Positions 33,609-42,258 of a stretch of 64,000 bases of DNA are shown here, piece after piece. The DNA comes from Bradyrhizobium sp. 139 (lineage in GTDB: Bacteria; Pseudomonadota; Alphaproteobacteria; Rhizobiales; Xanthobacteraceae): the NCBI RefSeq assembly GCF_023074175.1, contig NZ_JADPKS010000176.1:34470-98469 (forward strand), read 5' to 3'. The notes beneath the pieces are model-generated. The model was not told the DNA's origin. It ran no database searches and was given only the letters and a program-made list of their open reading frames with translations. The stretch's first letter is position 1; each line of letters starts with the position of its first letter. Both the position numbers and the translations under genes were made by a program.

Positions 33609-35077
33609 CCTTGTGGGCTAAGGCGTGCACACATTTTTGTTGCCAAGATGGAATCGAGTCTGATTCCTTTCGGTGCGGTCCACAAGAGGGATGGCCGCAT
33701 TGATGGAAGAGCTTGATTGGTCAGTTGGCCGCTTTGGCGATGCCCGGCTGGCCAAAAGGGGGCGCTGTTGTTGCAGCGCGCCGTTGAACGCGTCACGGTG
33801 AATCTGCGATCGGCGAGCGATGGCCGAGCCGAGTGGGTGGGGTTCAGCCGCTGGCTGAACAATCCGAGCGTGACAGCCGAGGAAATTGCCGTGCATAGCG
33901 CAGAAGCGCTGTCGGAGCGTGTCGCGGGCTTGCATGTGCTTGCGATCCAAGACACCACGGAACTGAACTACGCCAAGCACGCCGGGCGCATATGGGGGCT
34001 TGGGCCATCCGGCAATGGGCGCGATCCGGGCTTGTTCGTGCATCCGGTGCTGGCGATTGATGCAGGCAGCGGAGCCTTGCTCGGGTTGGCTGGAATGCAG
34101 ATTTGGACGCGCGAGGGGCCTGCGTCCGCCAACTACCGCCAGCAGCCGATCGAAGAGAAGGAATCCCATCGTTGGATCAAGGGGGCGGAGAGCGCCAAGA
34201 GCGCCCTTGCTTCGGCGGCGATGGTCACCGTGATCGGCGACCGCGAGAGCGACATCTACGAAGAGTTCGACCGGATCCCGGACGGGCGCACCCACTTGCT
34301 GACGCGCGCCTGTCGTGATCGCGCCCTGGTGGGCGGCGGCAGGCTGTTCGACATAACCGAGACCTGGCCGGTCCGGCATCGCTTCAAGTTGGAGGTTCGA
34401 GCGCAGCCCGGTCGTCCAGCGCGCACAGCCGAGGTGGCGGTGCGCTTTGACGAGGTCGCGATCAAGCGCCCGGCCAATTGCAGCGATCCCGCCGCCGCAC
34501 GTCAACTGACCCTGCGCCTGGTCGAAGCGAGGGAGCTTGATCCAGCGGTTGAGAAGCCGATCCATTGGCGCCTTCTCACCACCCACGCAGTCACGACGGT
34601 TGCGCAAGCGCTGCAGATCGTCGCCTGGTATCGCCAGCGATGGCACATCGAACAGTTGTTCCGCACCAGCAAGAGTCAGGGGCTCGACGTCGAGAGCAGT
34701 CAGGTCGAAGCCGCCGAGGCGCTGTTCAATCTCGCCGCCATCGCGATGATCGCGGCCACCAAGATCATGCAGCTCGTCCTCGCCCGTGACGGCACTGTCG
34801 ACCGCCCCGCCACCGACGTGGTCGCAGCGGATCAATTGCCGATGCTCGAGGCCTTGCAGGTCCGTCTCGAAGGAAAGACCGCCAAGCAAAAGAACCCACA
34901 TACCAGGCACTCCATCGCTTGGCTTGCCTGGATCGTTGCGCGCCTTGGCGGTTGGACCGGCTACGCTTCCGAGCGTCCGCCCGGTCCAATCACCATGCGA
35001 AGAGGCTGGTACCGCTTCCAACAAATGGCTCAAGGATGGAACCTCAAAAATGTGTGCACGCCTTAGCCCCTTGTGGG
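33609..35077. mobile_element. IS4-family (IS50-like) insertion sequence with target duplication
   Basis: Terminal inverted repeats CTAAGGCGTGCACACATTTTTG (first part at 33620) and its exact complement (ending 35066) match over at least 22 bases. CCCCTTGTGGG occurs at both flanks (33609-33619 and 35067-35077). Because GGG on the left pairs with CCC on the right, the boundary is ambiguous; a repeat starting GCTAAGG gives a 9-bp duplication, the size normal for the IS50 group. The element of about 1.45 kb carries one transposase gene reading left to right, with its stop codon inside the right repeat. The perfect ends and target duplication indicate a recent insertion. Confidence 0.93.
33691..35066 (+). 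pseudogene. IS4/IS50-group transposase, interrupted by a -1 frame change near 33757-33762
   Basis: The N-terminal DNA-binding segment reads MEELDWSVGRFGDARLAKRG in the frame starting at 33691/33703, then stops early. The rest follows one base back, from GALLLQRAVERV to the TAG at 35064-35066. The junction lies in AAAAGGGGG. The catalytic domain is intact: first Asp at 33951 (IQDTTELNY), second Asp at 34239 (VIGDRESD), and the Y-(2)-R-(3)-E-(6)-K signature at 34629-34673 with Glu at 34650. Either a one-base loss has inactivated the gene, or the run of five G allows programmed frameshifting that restores the full protein; a sequencing error is also possible. Confidence 0.75.
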
Positions 35078-35221
35078 AGAAGGTGGCGCGAAGCGCCGGA
35101 TGAGGGGTTCTATCCTCATATTCACTGCGAGAGATGCATTCGTGGAGAGATACCCCTCACCCGTCTCGCCGCTATGCGGCGAGCCACCCTCTCCCACAAG
35201 GGGCCCACAAGGGGAGAGGGG
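35068..35221. repeat. CTCCCCTTGTGGGAGAAGG-type repeat, split by the IS
   Basis: The right part runs CCCTTGTGGGAGAAGGTGGCGCGAAGCGCCGGATGAGGG to CCCTCTCCCACAAGGGGCCC, an imperfect inverted repeat. The left end (CTTCTCCCCTTGTGGG, 33604-33619) is now on the other side of the IS. Removing the IS and one target copy restores one continuous intergenic repeat between the AapM-like and amidase genes. Confidence 0.82.
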
Positions 35222-35249
35222 AACTACCGAGCACACGTTATAGATCGCG

Positions 35250-36668
35250 TTACTTCTTCACCCGCGGATCGATTGGCGTGGTCCCGCGCAGACCCAGAAT
35301 ATCCTCCAGCACCTTCGCTCCTGCGATCACCTGCGCATCTGCGCGCGGCGCGCCAACCACCTGCACGCCGACCGGCAAGCCAGACGTCGTGAAGCCACAG
35401 GGCAGCGACAGCGACGGGCAGCAGGCGAGTGTGATCGCGTAGACGATGCCGAGCCATTCGACATAATTCTCGAACGTCTTGCCCGCGCACTCGGCGACAT
35501 AGCGATGCTCGATCGGGAAGGGCGGCACGATCGTGGTCGGCGCCAGCAAGAGATCATAGGTCTTGAAGAACTCGATTGCGCGCGCGGTCATGCCGACGCG
35601 CTGCGTCTCGGCGCGCGCGAGTTGCTCGACGGTGAGATTGAGGCCCTCCTCGATGTTCCAGATCACCTCGGGCTTCAGAAAGTCGCGCTTGGTACGCAGC
35701 AGATTGGCCTTGGTGATCGCGAAATCGAAGGCGCGCAGCACGTGAAAGCATTCATGCGCCTCGCGCCAGTCCGGATGCGCCTCCTCCACGATCGCGCCAG
35801 CCTCCGCAAAGCGTTCCGCGGCCATGCGCGTGATCGCCTTGACTTCAAGGTCGACCGGCGTGATGCCGAGATCAGGCGAATAGGCGATGCGCTTCGGCCT
35901 TTTGCCTGACTGCGCCGCCGACAGGAACGAGGTCGCGGGTGCGGGCAGCGAAAGCGGATCGGCGGCATAGTCGCCACTCATGGCGTCGAGCAGCAGCGCA
36001 AGATCCTCGACGTTGCGCGCCATCGGCCCCACCACGCCGAGATTGCGGTCGATCGCCGATTTGGGCGTATGTGCGACGCGCCCGATGCTCGGCCGCATGC
36101 CGACCACGCCGCAGAAGGCCGCAGGGCTGCGCAGGCTGCCGCCCATGTCCGATCCCTGCGCAAGCCAGGCCATGCCGGTGGCAAGTGCAACCGCTGCGCC
36201 ACCGGAGGAGCCGGCCGCCGATTTCGAAATGTCCCAGGGATTGAGGGTCGCGCCGAACACTTCGTTGAAAGTGTTGGCGCCGGCGCCGAATTCCGGTGTG
36301 TTGGATTTGGCGTAGACGACCGCGCCATTGGCTTCGAGGTTCTCGACCATGAGATCGGACTGCTCAGGCACATTGTCCTTGAAGATCGGCGAGCCCTGTG
36401 TGTTCAGCACGCCCGCGACATCGGTCAGGTCCTTGATCGGCACCGGCAGGCCCGCGAGCAGCCCGCGCGCGCCGGCCGGTCTCCGCATAAGCGCCTTGGC
36501 GCTATCCCGCGCCCGATCGAAGCATAGCGTCGGCAGCGCGTTGACCTTGCCGTCGACCTCACCGATGCGCTTCTCCAGCGCATCCAGCAGCTCGAGCGGA
36601 GAGACATCGCCGGACCGCAGCTTGTCGACGACGGCGCAGGCGGTTTCGCGGATCAGGTCTTGAGACAA
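35250..36668 (-). CDS. amidase (amidase signature family)
   Basis: The 472-residue hydrolase shows the amidase signature Ser-cisSer-Lys triad: K79 in GLPVPIKDL, S154 in AAGSSGGAAV and S178 in GSDMGGSLRSPAAF. It cleaves C-N amide bonds; substrates in the family range from small aliphatic amides to indole-acetamide. No signal peptide is seen. It is a single gene with the IS-split repeat downstream and an intergenic palindromic repeat upstream, close to the amino-acid transporter and hydroxy-acid genes. Auxin-type indole-acetamide hydrolysis cannot be excluded, nor supported. Confidence 0.92.
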   Translation of the reverse strand: MSQDLIRETACAVVDKLRSGDVSPLELLDALEKRIGEVDGKVNALPTLCFDRARDSAKALMRRPAGARGLLAGLPVPIKDLTDVAGVLNTQGSPIFKDNVPEQSDLMVENLEANGAVVYAKSNTPEFGAGANTFNEVFGATLNPWDISKSAAGSSGGAAVALATGMAWLAQGSDMGGSLRSPAAFCGVVGMRPSIGRVAHTPKSAIDRNLGVVGPMARNVEDLALLLDAMSGDYAADPLSLPAPATSFLSAAQSGKRPKRIAYSPDLGITPVDLEVKAITRMAAERFAEAGAIVEEAHPDWREAHECFHVLRAFDFAITKANLLRTKRDFLKPEVIWNIEEGLNLTVEQLARAETQRVGMTARAIEFFKTYDLLLAPTTIVPPFPIEHRYVAECAGKTFENYVEWLGIVYAITLACCPSLSLPCGFTTSGLPVGVQVVGAPRADAQVIAGAKVLEDILGLRGTTPIDPRVKK

Positions 36669-36695
36669 CTATTCTACTCCTGTGCTTATTCAATT

Positions 36696-36777
36696 GCCAT
36701 TGCGAGCGCAGCGAAGCGATCCAATCTGGTCACCACGGAGGGATCAGGATTGTTTCGCTGCGCTCGCAACGACGCGG
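36696..36777. repeat. intergenic palindromic repeat, CGTCATTGCGAG family (copy 3, diverged)
   Basis: GCCATTGCGAGCGCAGCGAAGCGATCC on the left is answered by GGATTGTTTCGCTGCGCTCGCAACGACGC on the right (both strands shown as read). It is a diverged copy of the 164-260 and 8086-8172 elements and fills the gap between the amidase and the SDR gene. Confidence 0.8.
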
Positions 36778-36783
36778 ATAGAA

Positions 36784-37560
36784 TTAACCCCAACCCGCGC
36801 TGATGCCGCCATCCACCGTATAGATGACCCCCGACGTGTATCCGGCGCGATCCGACGCGAGGAACGCCATGAGGTCGCCGATCTCGCGCGCATGTGCGGG
36901 CCGGCCGAGCGGCAGGCCCTTCTGGAATTCCTTGTAGCGGGTCTCGTCGCCGAACTGATTTTTTGCCCTGGTCTTGAGCAGTGTGACATGGCGGTCGGTG
37001 CCGACAGGGCCGGGGTTGATGCCGACCACGCGGATGTTGTCAGCGAGGCTCTTGCCCCCGAGCGCGCGGGTGAACGCCATCAGCGCCGCGTTGCCGGCGC
37101 TGCCGCAGATGTAGTTGGCGTCGAATTTCTCGCCGGCCGCACCGATGTCGTTGACGATCACGCCTGCGCCCTTGGCCTTCATCTGCGCGTAGATCTGCCG
37201 CGTCAGGTTGATGTAGCCGAACACTTTCAATTCCCAGGCGTGCCGCCAGGTCGCCTCGTCGATTTTGTCGATGGAGCCGCCGGGAATGTCACCGGCATTG
37301 TTGACGAGCACGTCGATATCGGCGGCTTCCCTGGCGAGCCGCGCGACGTCCTCTGCTGTCCGCAGATCCACGATGCTCGTCGCGGCATCGATCTGGTGCG
37401 CCGAGCGCAAGCGATCCGCGAGTGCCTTGAGCTGATCGCCGCTGCGGGCGGCGAGCAGGAGATGGCAGCCTTCCTCGGCGAATGCCTCGGCGGCGGCTGC
37501 GCCAATGCCCTTTGACGCGCCCGTGATCAGGACGCGCTTGCCACGCAGATGCAGATCCAT
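36784..37560 (-). CDS. SDR-family protein lacking the usual Ser and Lys of the active site
   Basis: The 258-residue protein has the classical SDR cofactor loop TGASKGIGAAAAEAF (about 14-27) and DVLVNNAG (83-90), and ends IYTVDGGISAGWG. The catalytic region is unusual: the normal YxxxK is Y150-ICG-S154, and the strand that usually holds the catalytic serine reads IVNDIGAAGEKF. Thus Lys, and apparently Ser, are missing, so standard dehydrogenase chemistry is doubtful. It is divergent from the tartrate/malate-type dehydrogenase across a symmetric palindrome. It could be a noncanonical reductase or a binding protein. Confidence 0.8.
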   Translation of the reverse strand: MDLHLRGKRVLITGASKGIGAAAAEAFAEEGCHLLLAARSGDQLKALADRLRSAHQIDAATSIVDLRTAEDVARLAREAADIDVLVNNAGDIPGGSIDKIDEATWRHAWELKVFGYINLTRQIYAQMKAKGAGVIVNDIGAAGEKFDANYICGSAGNAALMAFTRALGGKSLADNIRVVGINPGPVGTDRHVTLLKTRAKNQFGDETRYKEFQKGLPLGRPAHAREIGDLMAFLASDRAGYTSGVIYTVDGGISAGWG

Positions 37561-37624
37561 GGGAATTGCTCGCAGGATAGGAACAGGATGAAATCAGTAG
37601 GCGGTCGGCCGCGCCATGGTCAAC

Positions 37625-37672
37625 ATTGCAGTGCAGCGTTGCACTGCCGCTGACTTTGGTCCATTGCAGTGC
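37625..37672. promoter_or_regulatory. palindrome GCAGTGCA-N4-TGCACTGC plus third half-site
   Basis: GCAGTGCA (37628-37635) and TGCACTGC (37640-37647) are a perfect inverted repeat with a 4-base spacer. ATTGCAGTGC occurs twice, at 37625-37634 and 37663-37672, 38 bases apart. The palindrome centre lies about 78 bases from the SDR start on one side and 79 from the dehydrogenase start on the other. No regulator gene adjoins it. Confidence 0.65.
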
Positions 37673-37716
37673 GATCAAAAAGGCGGCGGTCGCCGGACTG
37701 ACCAGGGACGTTTTCG

Positions 37717-38790
37717 ATGAGCAAGAAGCAATACCGGATCGCGGTTATTCCCGGCGACGGCATCGGCAAGGAAGTGATGCCCGAAGGCCTGCGCGTTTTG
37801 GAAACGGCAGCAAAGAAGCACGGGGTGTCCCTGCATTTCGATCATTTCGACTTCTCGTCCTGGGATTATTACGAGAAGCACGGTCAGATGATGCCTGATG
37901 ACTGGAAGGAGAAGATCGGCAATCATGACGCGATCTACTTCGGCGCGGTCGGCTGGCCGGCCAAGATCCCGGATCACGTGTCGCTATGGGGCTCGCTGAT
38001 CAAATTCCGCCGCGAGTTCGACCAATATGTGAACCTGCGCCCCGTGCGGCTGATGCCCGGCGTGCCCTCGCCGCTGGCGAACCGCAAGCCCGGTGACATT
38101 GATTTCTGGGTGGTGCGTGAGAACACCGAAGGCGAATACTCCTCCGTCGGCGGCCGCATGTTCCCGGACACCGACCGCGAATTTGTCATGCAGCAGACGG
38201 TGATGACCCGCATCGGCGTCGACCGCATCCTGAAATTCGCCTTCGAGCTCGCGCAGTCGCGGCCGAAGAAGCATCTGACCTCGGCGACCAAGTCGAACGG
38301 CATCTCCATCACCATGCCCTATTGGGACGAGCGCGTGGAGACGATGGCCAAGAAGTTTCCGGGCGTGAAGTGGGACAAGTACCATATTGACATTCTGACC
38401 GCGAACTTCGTGCTGCATCCGGATTGGTTCGACGTCGTGGTCGGCTCGAATTTGTTCGGCGACATCCTCTCCGATCTCGGCCCCGCCTGCACCGGCACCA
38501 TCGGCATCGCGCCGTCAGGTAACATCAATCCCGAGGGCGATTTCCCGTCGGTGTTCGAGCCGGTGCACGGCTCGGCCCCCGATATCGCTGGCCAAGGCAT
38601 CGCCAACCCGATCGGAGCAATCTGGTCAGGTGCGATGATGCTCGAGCATCTCGGCGAGAAGGAAGCCGGCAAGTCGATCGTGGACGCGATCGAGCGCACG
38701 CTTGCAGAGCGCACGCTCCGCACCAAGGATCTCGGCGGCAATGCCGACACCACGGCCTGCGGCAAGGCGGTCGCGGAGATGGTGGATTAG
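37717..38790 (+). CDS. tartrate/D-malate-type NAD-dependent dehydrogenase (isocitrate/isopropylmalate dehydrogenase family)
   Basis: The 357-residue enzyme begins YRIAVIPGDGIGKEVMPEG and has VRENTEGEYSSVGG, the substrate-site pattern of tartrate dehydrogenase/decarboxylase and D-malate dehydrogenase (TtuC/DmlA type), and metal-site NLFGDILSDLGP with the cofactor segment EPVHGSAPDIAGQGIANPIG. It oxidatively decarboxylates D-malate or tartrate with NAD and Mn2+ or Mg2+. AGGGA is well placed before ATG 37717. The neighbouring hydroxy-acid dehydrogenases suggest a hydroxy-acid catabolic region. Confidence 0.92.
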   Translation: MSKKQYRIAVIPGDGIGKEVMPEGLRVLETAAKKHGVSLHFDHFDFSSWDYYEKHGQMMPDDWKEKIGNHDAIYFGAVGWPAKIPDHVSLWGSLIKFRREFDQYVNLRPVRLMPGVPSPLANRKPGDIDFWVVRENTEGEYSSVGGRMFPDTDREFVMQQTVMTRIGVDRILKFAFELAQSRPKKHLTSATKSNGISITMPYWDERVETMAKKFPGVKWDKYHIDILTANFVLHPDWFDVVVGSNLFGDILSDLGPACTGTIGIAPSGNINPEGDFPSVFEPVHGSAPDIAGQGIANPIGAIWSGAMMLEHLGEKEAGKSIVDAIERTLAERTLRTKDLGGNADTTACGKAVAEMVD

Positions 38791-38810
38791 GGGTAGGTGC
38801 TAACCACGCG

Positions 38811-38953
38811 GTTGTCCCCGGCGGAAGCCGGGATCCATTACCCCAGGGAGTGGTTGCGGTACTCGCTGGTAACCGCGAGTTTTCGCAGAACATCTCCCGG
38901 TGGTTATGGCTCCCGGATCTGCGCTTCGCTTCGCTGCGCTTCCGGGACGACAG
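38811..38953. repeat. GTCCCCGG/CCGGGACGAC intergenic repeat
   Basis: The left arm GTTGTCCCCGGCGGAAGCCGGGATCC is answered by a right arm ending CTCCCGGATCTGCGC...CTTCCGGGACGACAG. It occupies the gap between convergent dehydrogenase genes and probably forms a large stem, serving as a shared transcript end. Confidence 0.75.
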
Positions 38954-38966
38954 CAGTTGTGATGGC

Positions 38967-40040
38967 CTACCCAGCGATCTTCTCGATCGCAGCCTGATCC
39001 AGTCCGAACTTCTTCCCGGCTTCAAGAATCTCCTGCCAGGTGGTCGGATCGACCGGGACGCCTTCGGCGAGGCGCTTTGTCTTGGTCTCGCGCTCGGGCT
39101 CGCCGGCGATCTTCACCTTATCGACGCCGGGGCCGGGTGGCGAGCCGGTGTGCCAGGCGACGAAGCTTTCGACTTCGCGCGCCAGATTCTCGCCGGTGCC
39201 GAGCTTGCTCGGGTCGATGACGATCGAGAGCATGCCATTGAGGACGTTGTGCTTGCCGTCGGACGGGCCCTTGACCACCCGCCCGCCGGAGAGCGCACCG
39301 CCCAGGATTTCGCACACCAGCGCGAGCCCCGAACCCTTGTGCTCGCCGAACGGCAGGATGGCTCCGTGCGGCGCGATCACGGTGTAGCGCGGGTTGTTGG
39401 TCGGCTTGCCCTCGTTGTCGATGATGGTGCCGGGCTCGAGCTCGACGCCCTTGTTGTGGGCGACGCGGGTCTTTCCCTGCGCGATCCTGCTGGTGGCGAA
39501 GTCGAGCACAATCGGCTCCTTCCCGGCGCGCGGAATGCCGACGCAGAACGGGTTGGTGCCGTGGCGCGCGTCGCTGCCGCCCCAGGGTGCCACGATCGGG
39601 CGCGAGATCACGTTGACGAAGTGGATCGACACCAGCCCGTGATCGATGCACTGCTCGGCCCAGTGGCCGATGCGACCGATGTGATGTGCGTTGGAGAGGC
39701 CGACGAGACACACGCCGTTGCTCTTGGCGCGCTCGGCGGCCAGCTCCATCGCTTCATAGCCGATCACTTGGCCATAGCCGGTGAGGCCGTCGAGGGTGAG
39801 AAGCGGACCCGTGTCGAGCACGATCTTGACGTGCTGGTTCAGCGCGAGGCCGCCCGTGGTGACGCTCTGGACATAGCGCGGGATCATGCCGACGCCGTGC
39901 GAGTCATGTCCCCTAAGATTGGCCTCGACCAGGTTCGTGGATACGAGTTCGGCCTCGCGGTCTGTGGAGCCCCCGGCCTTGACAATGGCGCGGACGACGT
40001 TGGTGAGCGACTCTGCCTTGATGGTGCGATAGTCGGCCAT
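38967..40040 (-). CDS. Ldh-family (malate/L-lactate/ureidoglycolate-type) dehydrogenase
   Basis: The 357-residue protein belongs to the Ldh_2 family, which uses NAD(P)H with a non-Rossmann fold: VSTNLVEANLRGHDSHGVGMIPRYVQ near the start, ALAERAKSNG-like AAERAKSNGVCLVGLSNAHHIGRIGHWAEQ, NPFCVGIP and FGEHKGSGLALVCEILGGALSGG. The family includes malate, 2,3-diketogulonate, ureidoglycolate and sulfolactate dehydrogenases. The start at 40040 is chosen since it begins MADYRTIKAESL, typical for the family. It ends a minus-strand series with an M20 hydrolase and a D-2-hydroxyacid dehydrogenase. Confidence 0.9.
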   Translation of the reverse strand: MADYRTIKAESLTNVVRAIVKAGGSTDREAELVSTNLVEANLRGHDSHGVGMIPRYVQSVTTGGLALNQHVKIVLDTGPLLTLDGLTGYGQVIGYEAMELAAERAKSNGVCLVGLSNAHHIGRIGHWAEQCIDHGLVSIHFVNVISRPIVAPWGGSDARHGTNPFCVGIPRAGKEPIVLDFATSRIAQGKTRVAHNKGVELEPGTIIDNEGKPTNNPRYTVIAPHGAILPFGEHKGSGLALVCEILGGALSGGRVVKGPSDGKHNVLNGMLSIVIDPSKLGTGENLAREVESFVAWHTGSPPGPGVDKVKIAGEPERETKTKRLAEGVPVDPTTWQEILEAGKKFGLDQAAIEKIAG

Positions 40041-40051
40041 TGTTGTTGCTC

Positions 40052-40963
40052 TTATCCTTTCACGATCCGGCGGCAATGTACCCACGCCGCTTCAATCAGG
40101 TTCTCGCTGGCCTCCGGCGTGCGGAACGCCGAATGCGCCGACAGCGTCACGTTCGGCAGTTTTGTCAGCGGATGATCGCCGGGCAGCGGCTCGATGTTGA
40201 AGACGTCGAGGCCGGCATGGCGGATATGGCCCGACTTCAGCGCGTCGATCATCGCGGCCTCGTCGACGACGGCGGCGCGGGCGGTATTGATGAGGATGAC
40301 GCCCGGCTTCATCTTCGCGATCATCTCGCGGGTGATCATGCCGCGCGTCTCGTCGTTGAGCAGCAGATGCAGCGACACCACGTCGCTCTTGGCCAGCACC
40401 GTATCGAGATCGGCGAACTGGACGCCGGGATGGCTCTTCGGCGAGCGGTTCCAGGCGATCACCTTCATGCCGCTGCCCGAGGCAATGCGCGCGACCTCTG
40501 CGGCAATACCGCCGAAGCCGATCAGGCCGAGCGTCTTGCCGGTGAGCTGCATGCCGTCCTCGCGCAGCCAGTTGCCGCCGCGCATCTCGCGGTCCATCAT
40601 CGCGATGACGCGGGCGGAGGCCCACATCAGCGCGATCGCGCATTCGGCGACGGCGGTGTCGCCATAACCCTTGATCAGATGCACGGAGATGCCGAGCTCG
40701 TTAAGCTCCTCCGGGTTCATGTAGCTGCGCGCGCCGGTGCCGAGGAACACGACGTGCTTCAGGCCCGTGCATTTCTTCGCAACCTCGGTCGGCAGGGCGG
40801 TGTGATCGACGATCGCGATCTCGGCGCCGGCGAGGATTTCTGGATATTGCTCGGGCTTGATGTCGGGATCCCTGTGGATCCGCACTTTGGGATCGCCGGG
40901 CTGCTCCAGCCGCTCCATGATCACGGCGAGGGCTTCATTGGCGTCGACGAAAACTCCGCGCAT
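40052..40963 (-). CDS. D-isomer-specific 2-hydroxyacid dehydrogenase
   Basis: The 303-residue enzyme has the D-2-hydroxyacid dehydrogenase fold. The NAD loop GLIGFGGIA lies at 146-154, and the catalytic trio is R229 (NTARAAV), E258 (IEP) and H277 (SAHSAF). It interconverts a D-2-hydroxyacid and its 2-oxoacid. It starts 12 bases after the M20 gene stop and ends 11 bases before the Ldh-family gene, so the three are one operon. Together with the Ldh-family enzyme it may invert or oxidise a hydroxy acid released by the M20 hydrolase. Confidence 0.92.
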   Translation of the reverse strand: MRGVFVDANEALAVIMERLEQPGDPKVRIHRDPDIKPEQYPEILAGAEIAIVDHTALPTEVAKKCTGLKHVVFLGTGARSYMNPEELNELGISVHLIKGYGDTAVAECAIALMWASARVIAMMDREMRGGNWLREDGMQLTGKTLGLIGFGGIAAEVARIASGSGMKVIAWNRSPKSHPGVQFADLDTVLAKSDVVSLHLLLNDETRGMITREMIAKMKPGVILINTARAAVVDEAAMIDALKSGHIRHAGLDVFNIEPLPGDHPLTKLPNVTLSAHSAFRTPEASENLIEAAWVHCRRIVKG

Positions 40964-40975
40964 GGCTCTCTCCGG

Positions 40976-42226
40976 TCAGGATGCGACGCCGGCGATCGCC
41001 AGCACTGTGTGCATGAGTACGTTGGTGCCCGCGGCGCAGTCGGGCTGCGTGGCGTCTTCCAGCTCGTTGTGGCTGATGCCGTCCTTGCAGGGCACGAACA
41101 CCATCGCTGCCGGCATGACGGTGTTCAGGTTGCAGGCGTCGTGGCCGGCGCCGGAGGTGATGCGGCGAGAGGAATAGCCGAGCATCTTCGCCGCGTTCTC
41201 GACCGCTGCAATGAGCTTGGGATCGAAATGCGTCGGCGGCTTGCGCCAGACGAGCTCGAGCTTGACCTCGACCTTGCGGCGCGCGGCGATCTCGGCGATG
41301 GCGGCGCGCAGATCGCGATCGAGCGCTTCCATGATGGCGCCATCCGCGCTGCGGCAATCCATAGTGAAGGCGATCTCGCCGGGAATGACGTTGCGCGAGG
41401 GGTTTGCGATCACGGCTTCGCCGATGGTGCCGACCGCCTTCGGCCCGTGCTTCTTGGCGATGGTCTCCATCGCCAGCACGATCTCTGATAGAGTCGCCAG
41501 CGCATCGCGCCGCAACGGCATTGGCGTTGATCCCGCATGGCTCTCGAATCCTGAAATCTTGCCGTCGTACCAGAGCACACCCTGGCCGGAATCGACGACG
41601 CCGATGGCCTTGCCCTCGGCCTCCAGGATCGGGCCCTGCTCGATGTGCAGCTCGACAAAGCAGCCGAGTTTCTGGAAACCGACCGGCTTGTCGCCGCGAT
41701 AGCCGATGCCGTCGAGCGCCTGGCCGACGGTCGTGCCCTCGGCGTCCTTGCGCGACAAGATGTCGTCGGTGGTGAAGTCGCCGACATAGGCGGCAGAGGC
41801 CATCATCGCAGGCGCAAAGCGCGAGCCTTCCTCGTTGGTCCAGTTGACGACGCAGATCGGCGCCTCGGTCTCGATCCCGGCGTCGTTCAGCGTGCGGATC
41901 ACTTCGAGCGCGCCGAGCGTTCCCAGAATGCCGTCATATTTGCCGCCGGTCGGCTGGGTGTCGAGATGCGAGCCGATGCCGACCGGCAGCTTCGACATGT
42001 CCCGTCCCTTGCGCAAGCCGAACTGGGAGCCGAGCGCATCGACATGCACCTCCAGTCCGGCGTCCACGCAGGCCTTGCGGAACCAGTCGCGCACCTGCTT
42101 GTCTTCGCTACTCAGCGTCAACCGTCGCACGCCTCCCTTGGCCGTCGCGCCGAACTGCGCGGTCTCGTGGATGGAGCCCCAGAGGCGGGCGGAATCGATT
42201 TGCAAATTGGTGGCGGCTCGGCTCAT
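40976..42226 (-). CDS. M20-family Zn-dependent amidohydrolase (N-carbamoyl/allantoate type)
   Basis: A 416-residue amidase/hydantoinase-carbamoylase family enzyme. The metal ligands are recognisable: H87 and D98 in GSHLDTQPTGGKYDG, the E132/E133 pair in NWTNEEGSRF, a His in ELHIEQGPIL and a C-terminal His in the SGAGHDACN stretch. Relatives hydrolyse N-carbamoyl-L-amino acids, allantoate or ureidoglycolate. Placement beside an Ldh-family dehydrogenase (a family that includes ureidoglycolate dehydrogenase) makes a ureide substrate possible but unproven. It lies 32 bases after the LysR gene on the minus strand. Confidence 0.92.
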   Translation of the reverse strand: MSRAATNLQIDSARLWGSIHETAQFGATAKGGVRRLTLSSEDKQVRDWFRKACVDAGLEVHVDALGSQFGLRKGRDMSKLPVGIGSHLDTQPTGGKYDGILGTLGALEVIRTLNDAGIETEAPICVVNWTNEEGSRFAPAMMASAAYVGDFTTDDILSRKDAEGTTVGQALDGIGYRGDKPVGFQKLGCFVELHIEQGPILEAEGKAIGVVDSGQGVLWYDGKISGFESHAGSTPMPLRRDALATLSEIVLAMETIAKKHGPKAVGTIGEAVIANPSRNVIPGEIAFTMDCRSADGAIMEALDRDLRAAIAEIAARRKVEVKLELVWRKPPTHFDPKLIAAVENAAKMLGYSSRRITSGAGHDACNLNTVMPAAMVFVPCKDGISHNELEDATQPDCAAGTNVLMHTVLAIAGVAS

Positions 42227-42258
42227 GCGGTCAGTCTCTCAGTTGTCCGGCGCCTGTT

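Noticed and set aside
33618..35033. Long minus-strand frame through the insertion sequence
   Set aside because: It is opposite the transposase catalytic domain, lacks any domain pattern and mirrors codon bias of the real gene.
35250..36668. Amidase as an indole-acetamide hydrolase of an auxin pathway
   Set aside because: No tryptophan monooxygenase or nitrile hydratase gene is nearby and the signature motif does not distinguish substrates.
37625..37672. GCAGTGCA palindrome as a PhaR site
   Set aside because: It resembles the phasin upstream motif, but the flanking genes have no PHA link and the symmetry differs; it is kept only as an unassigned operator.
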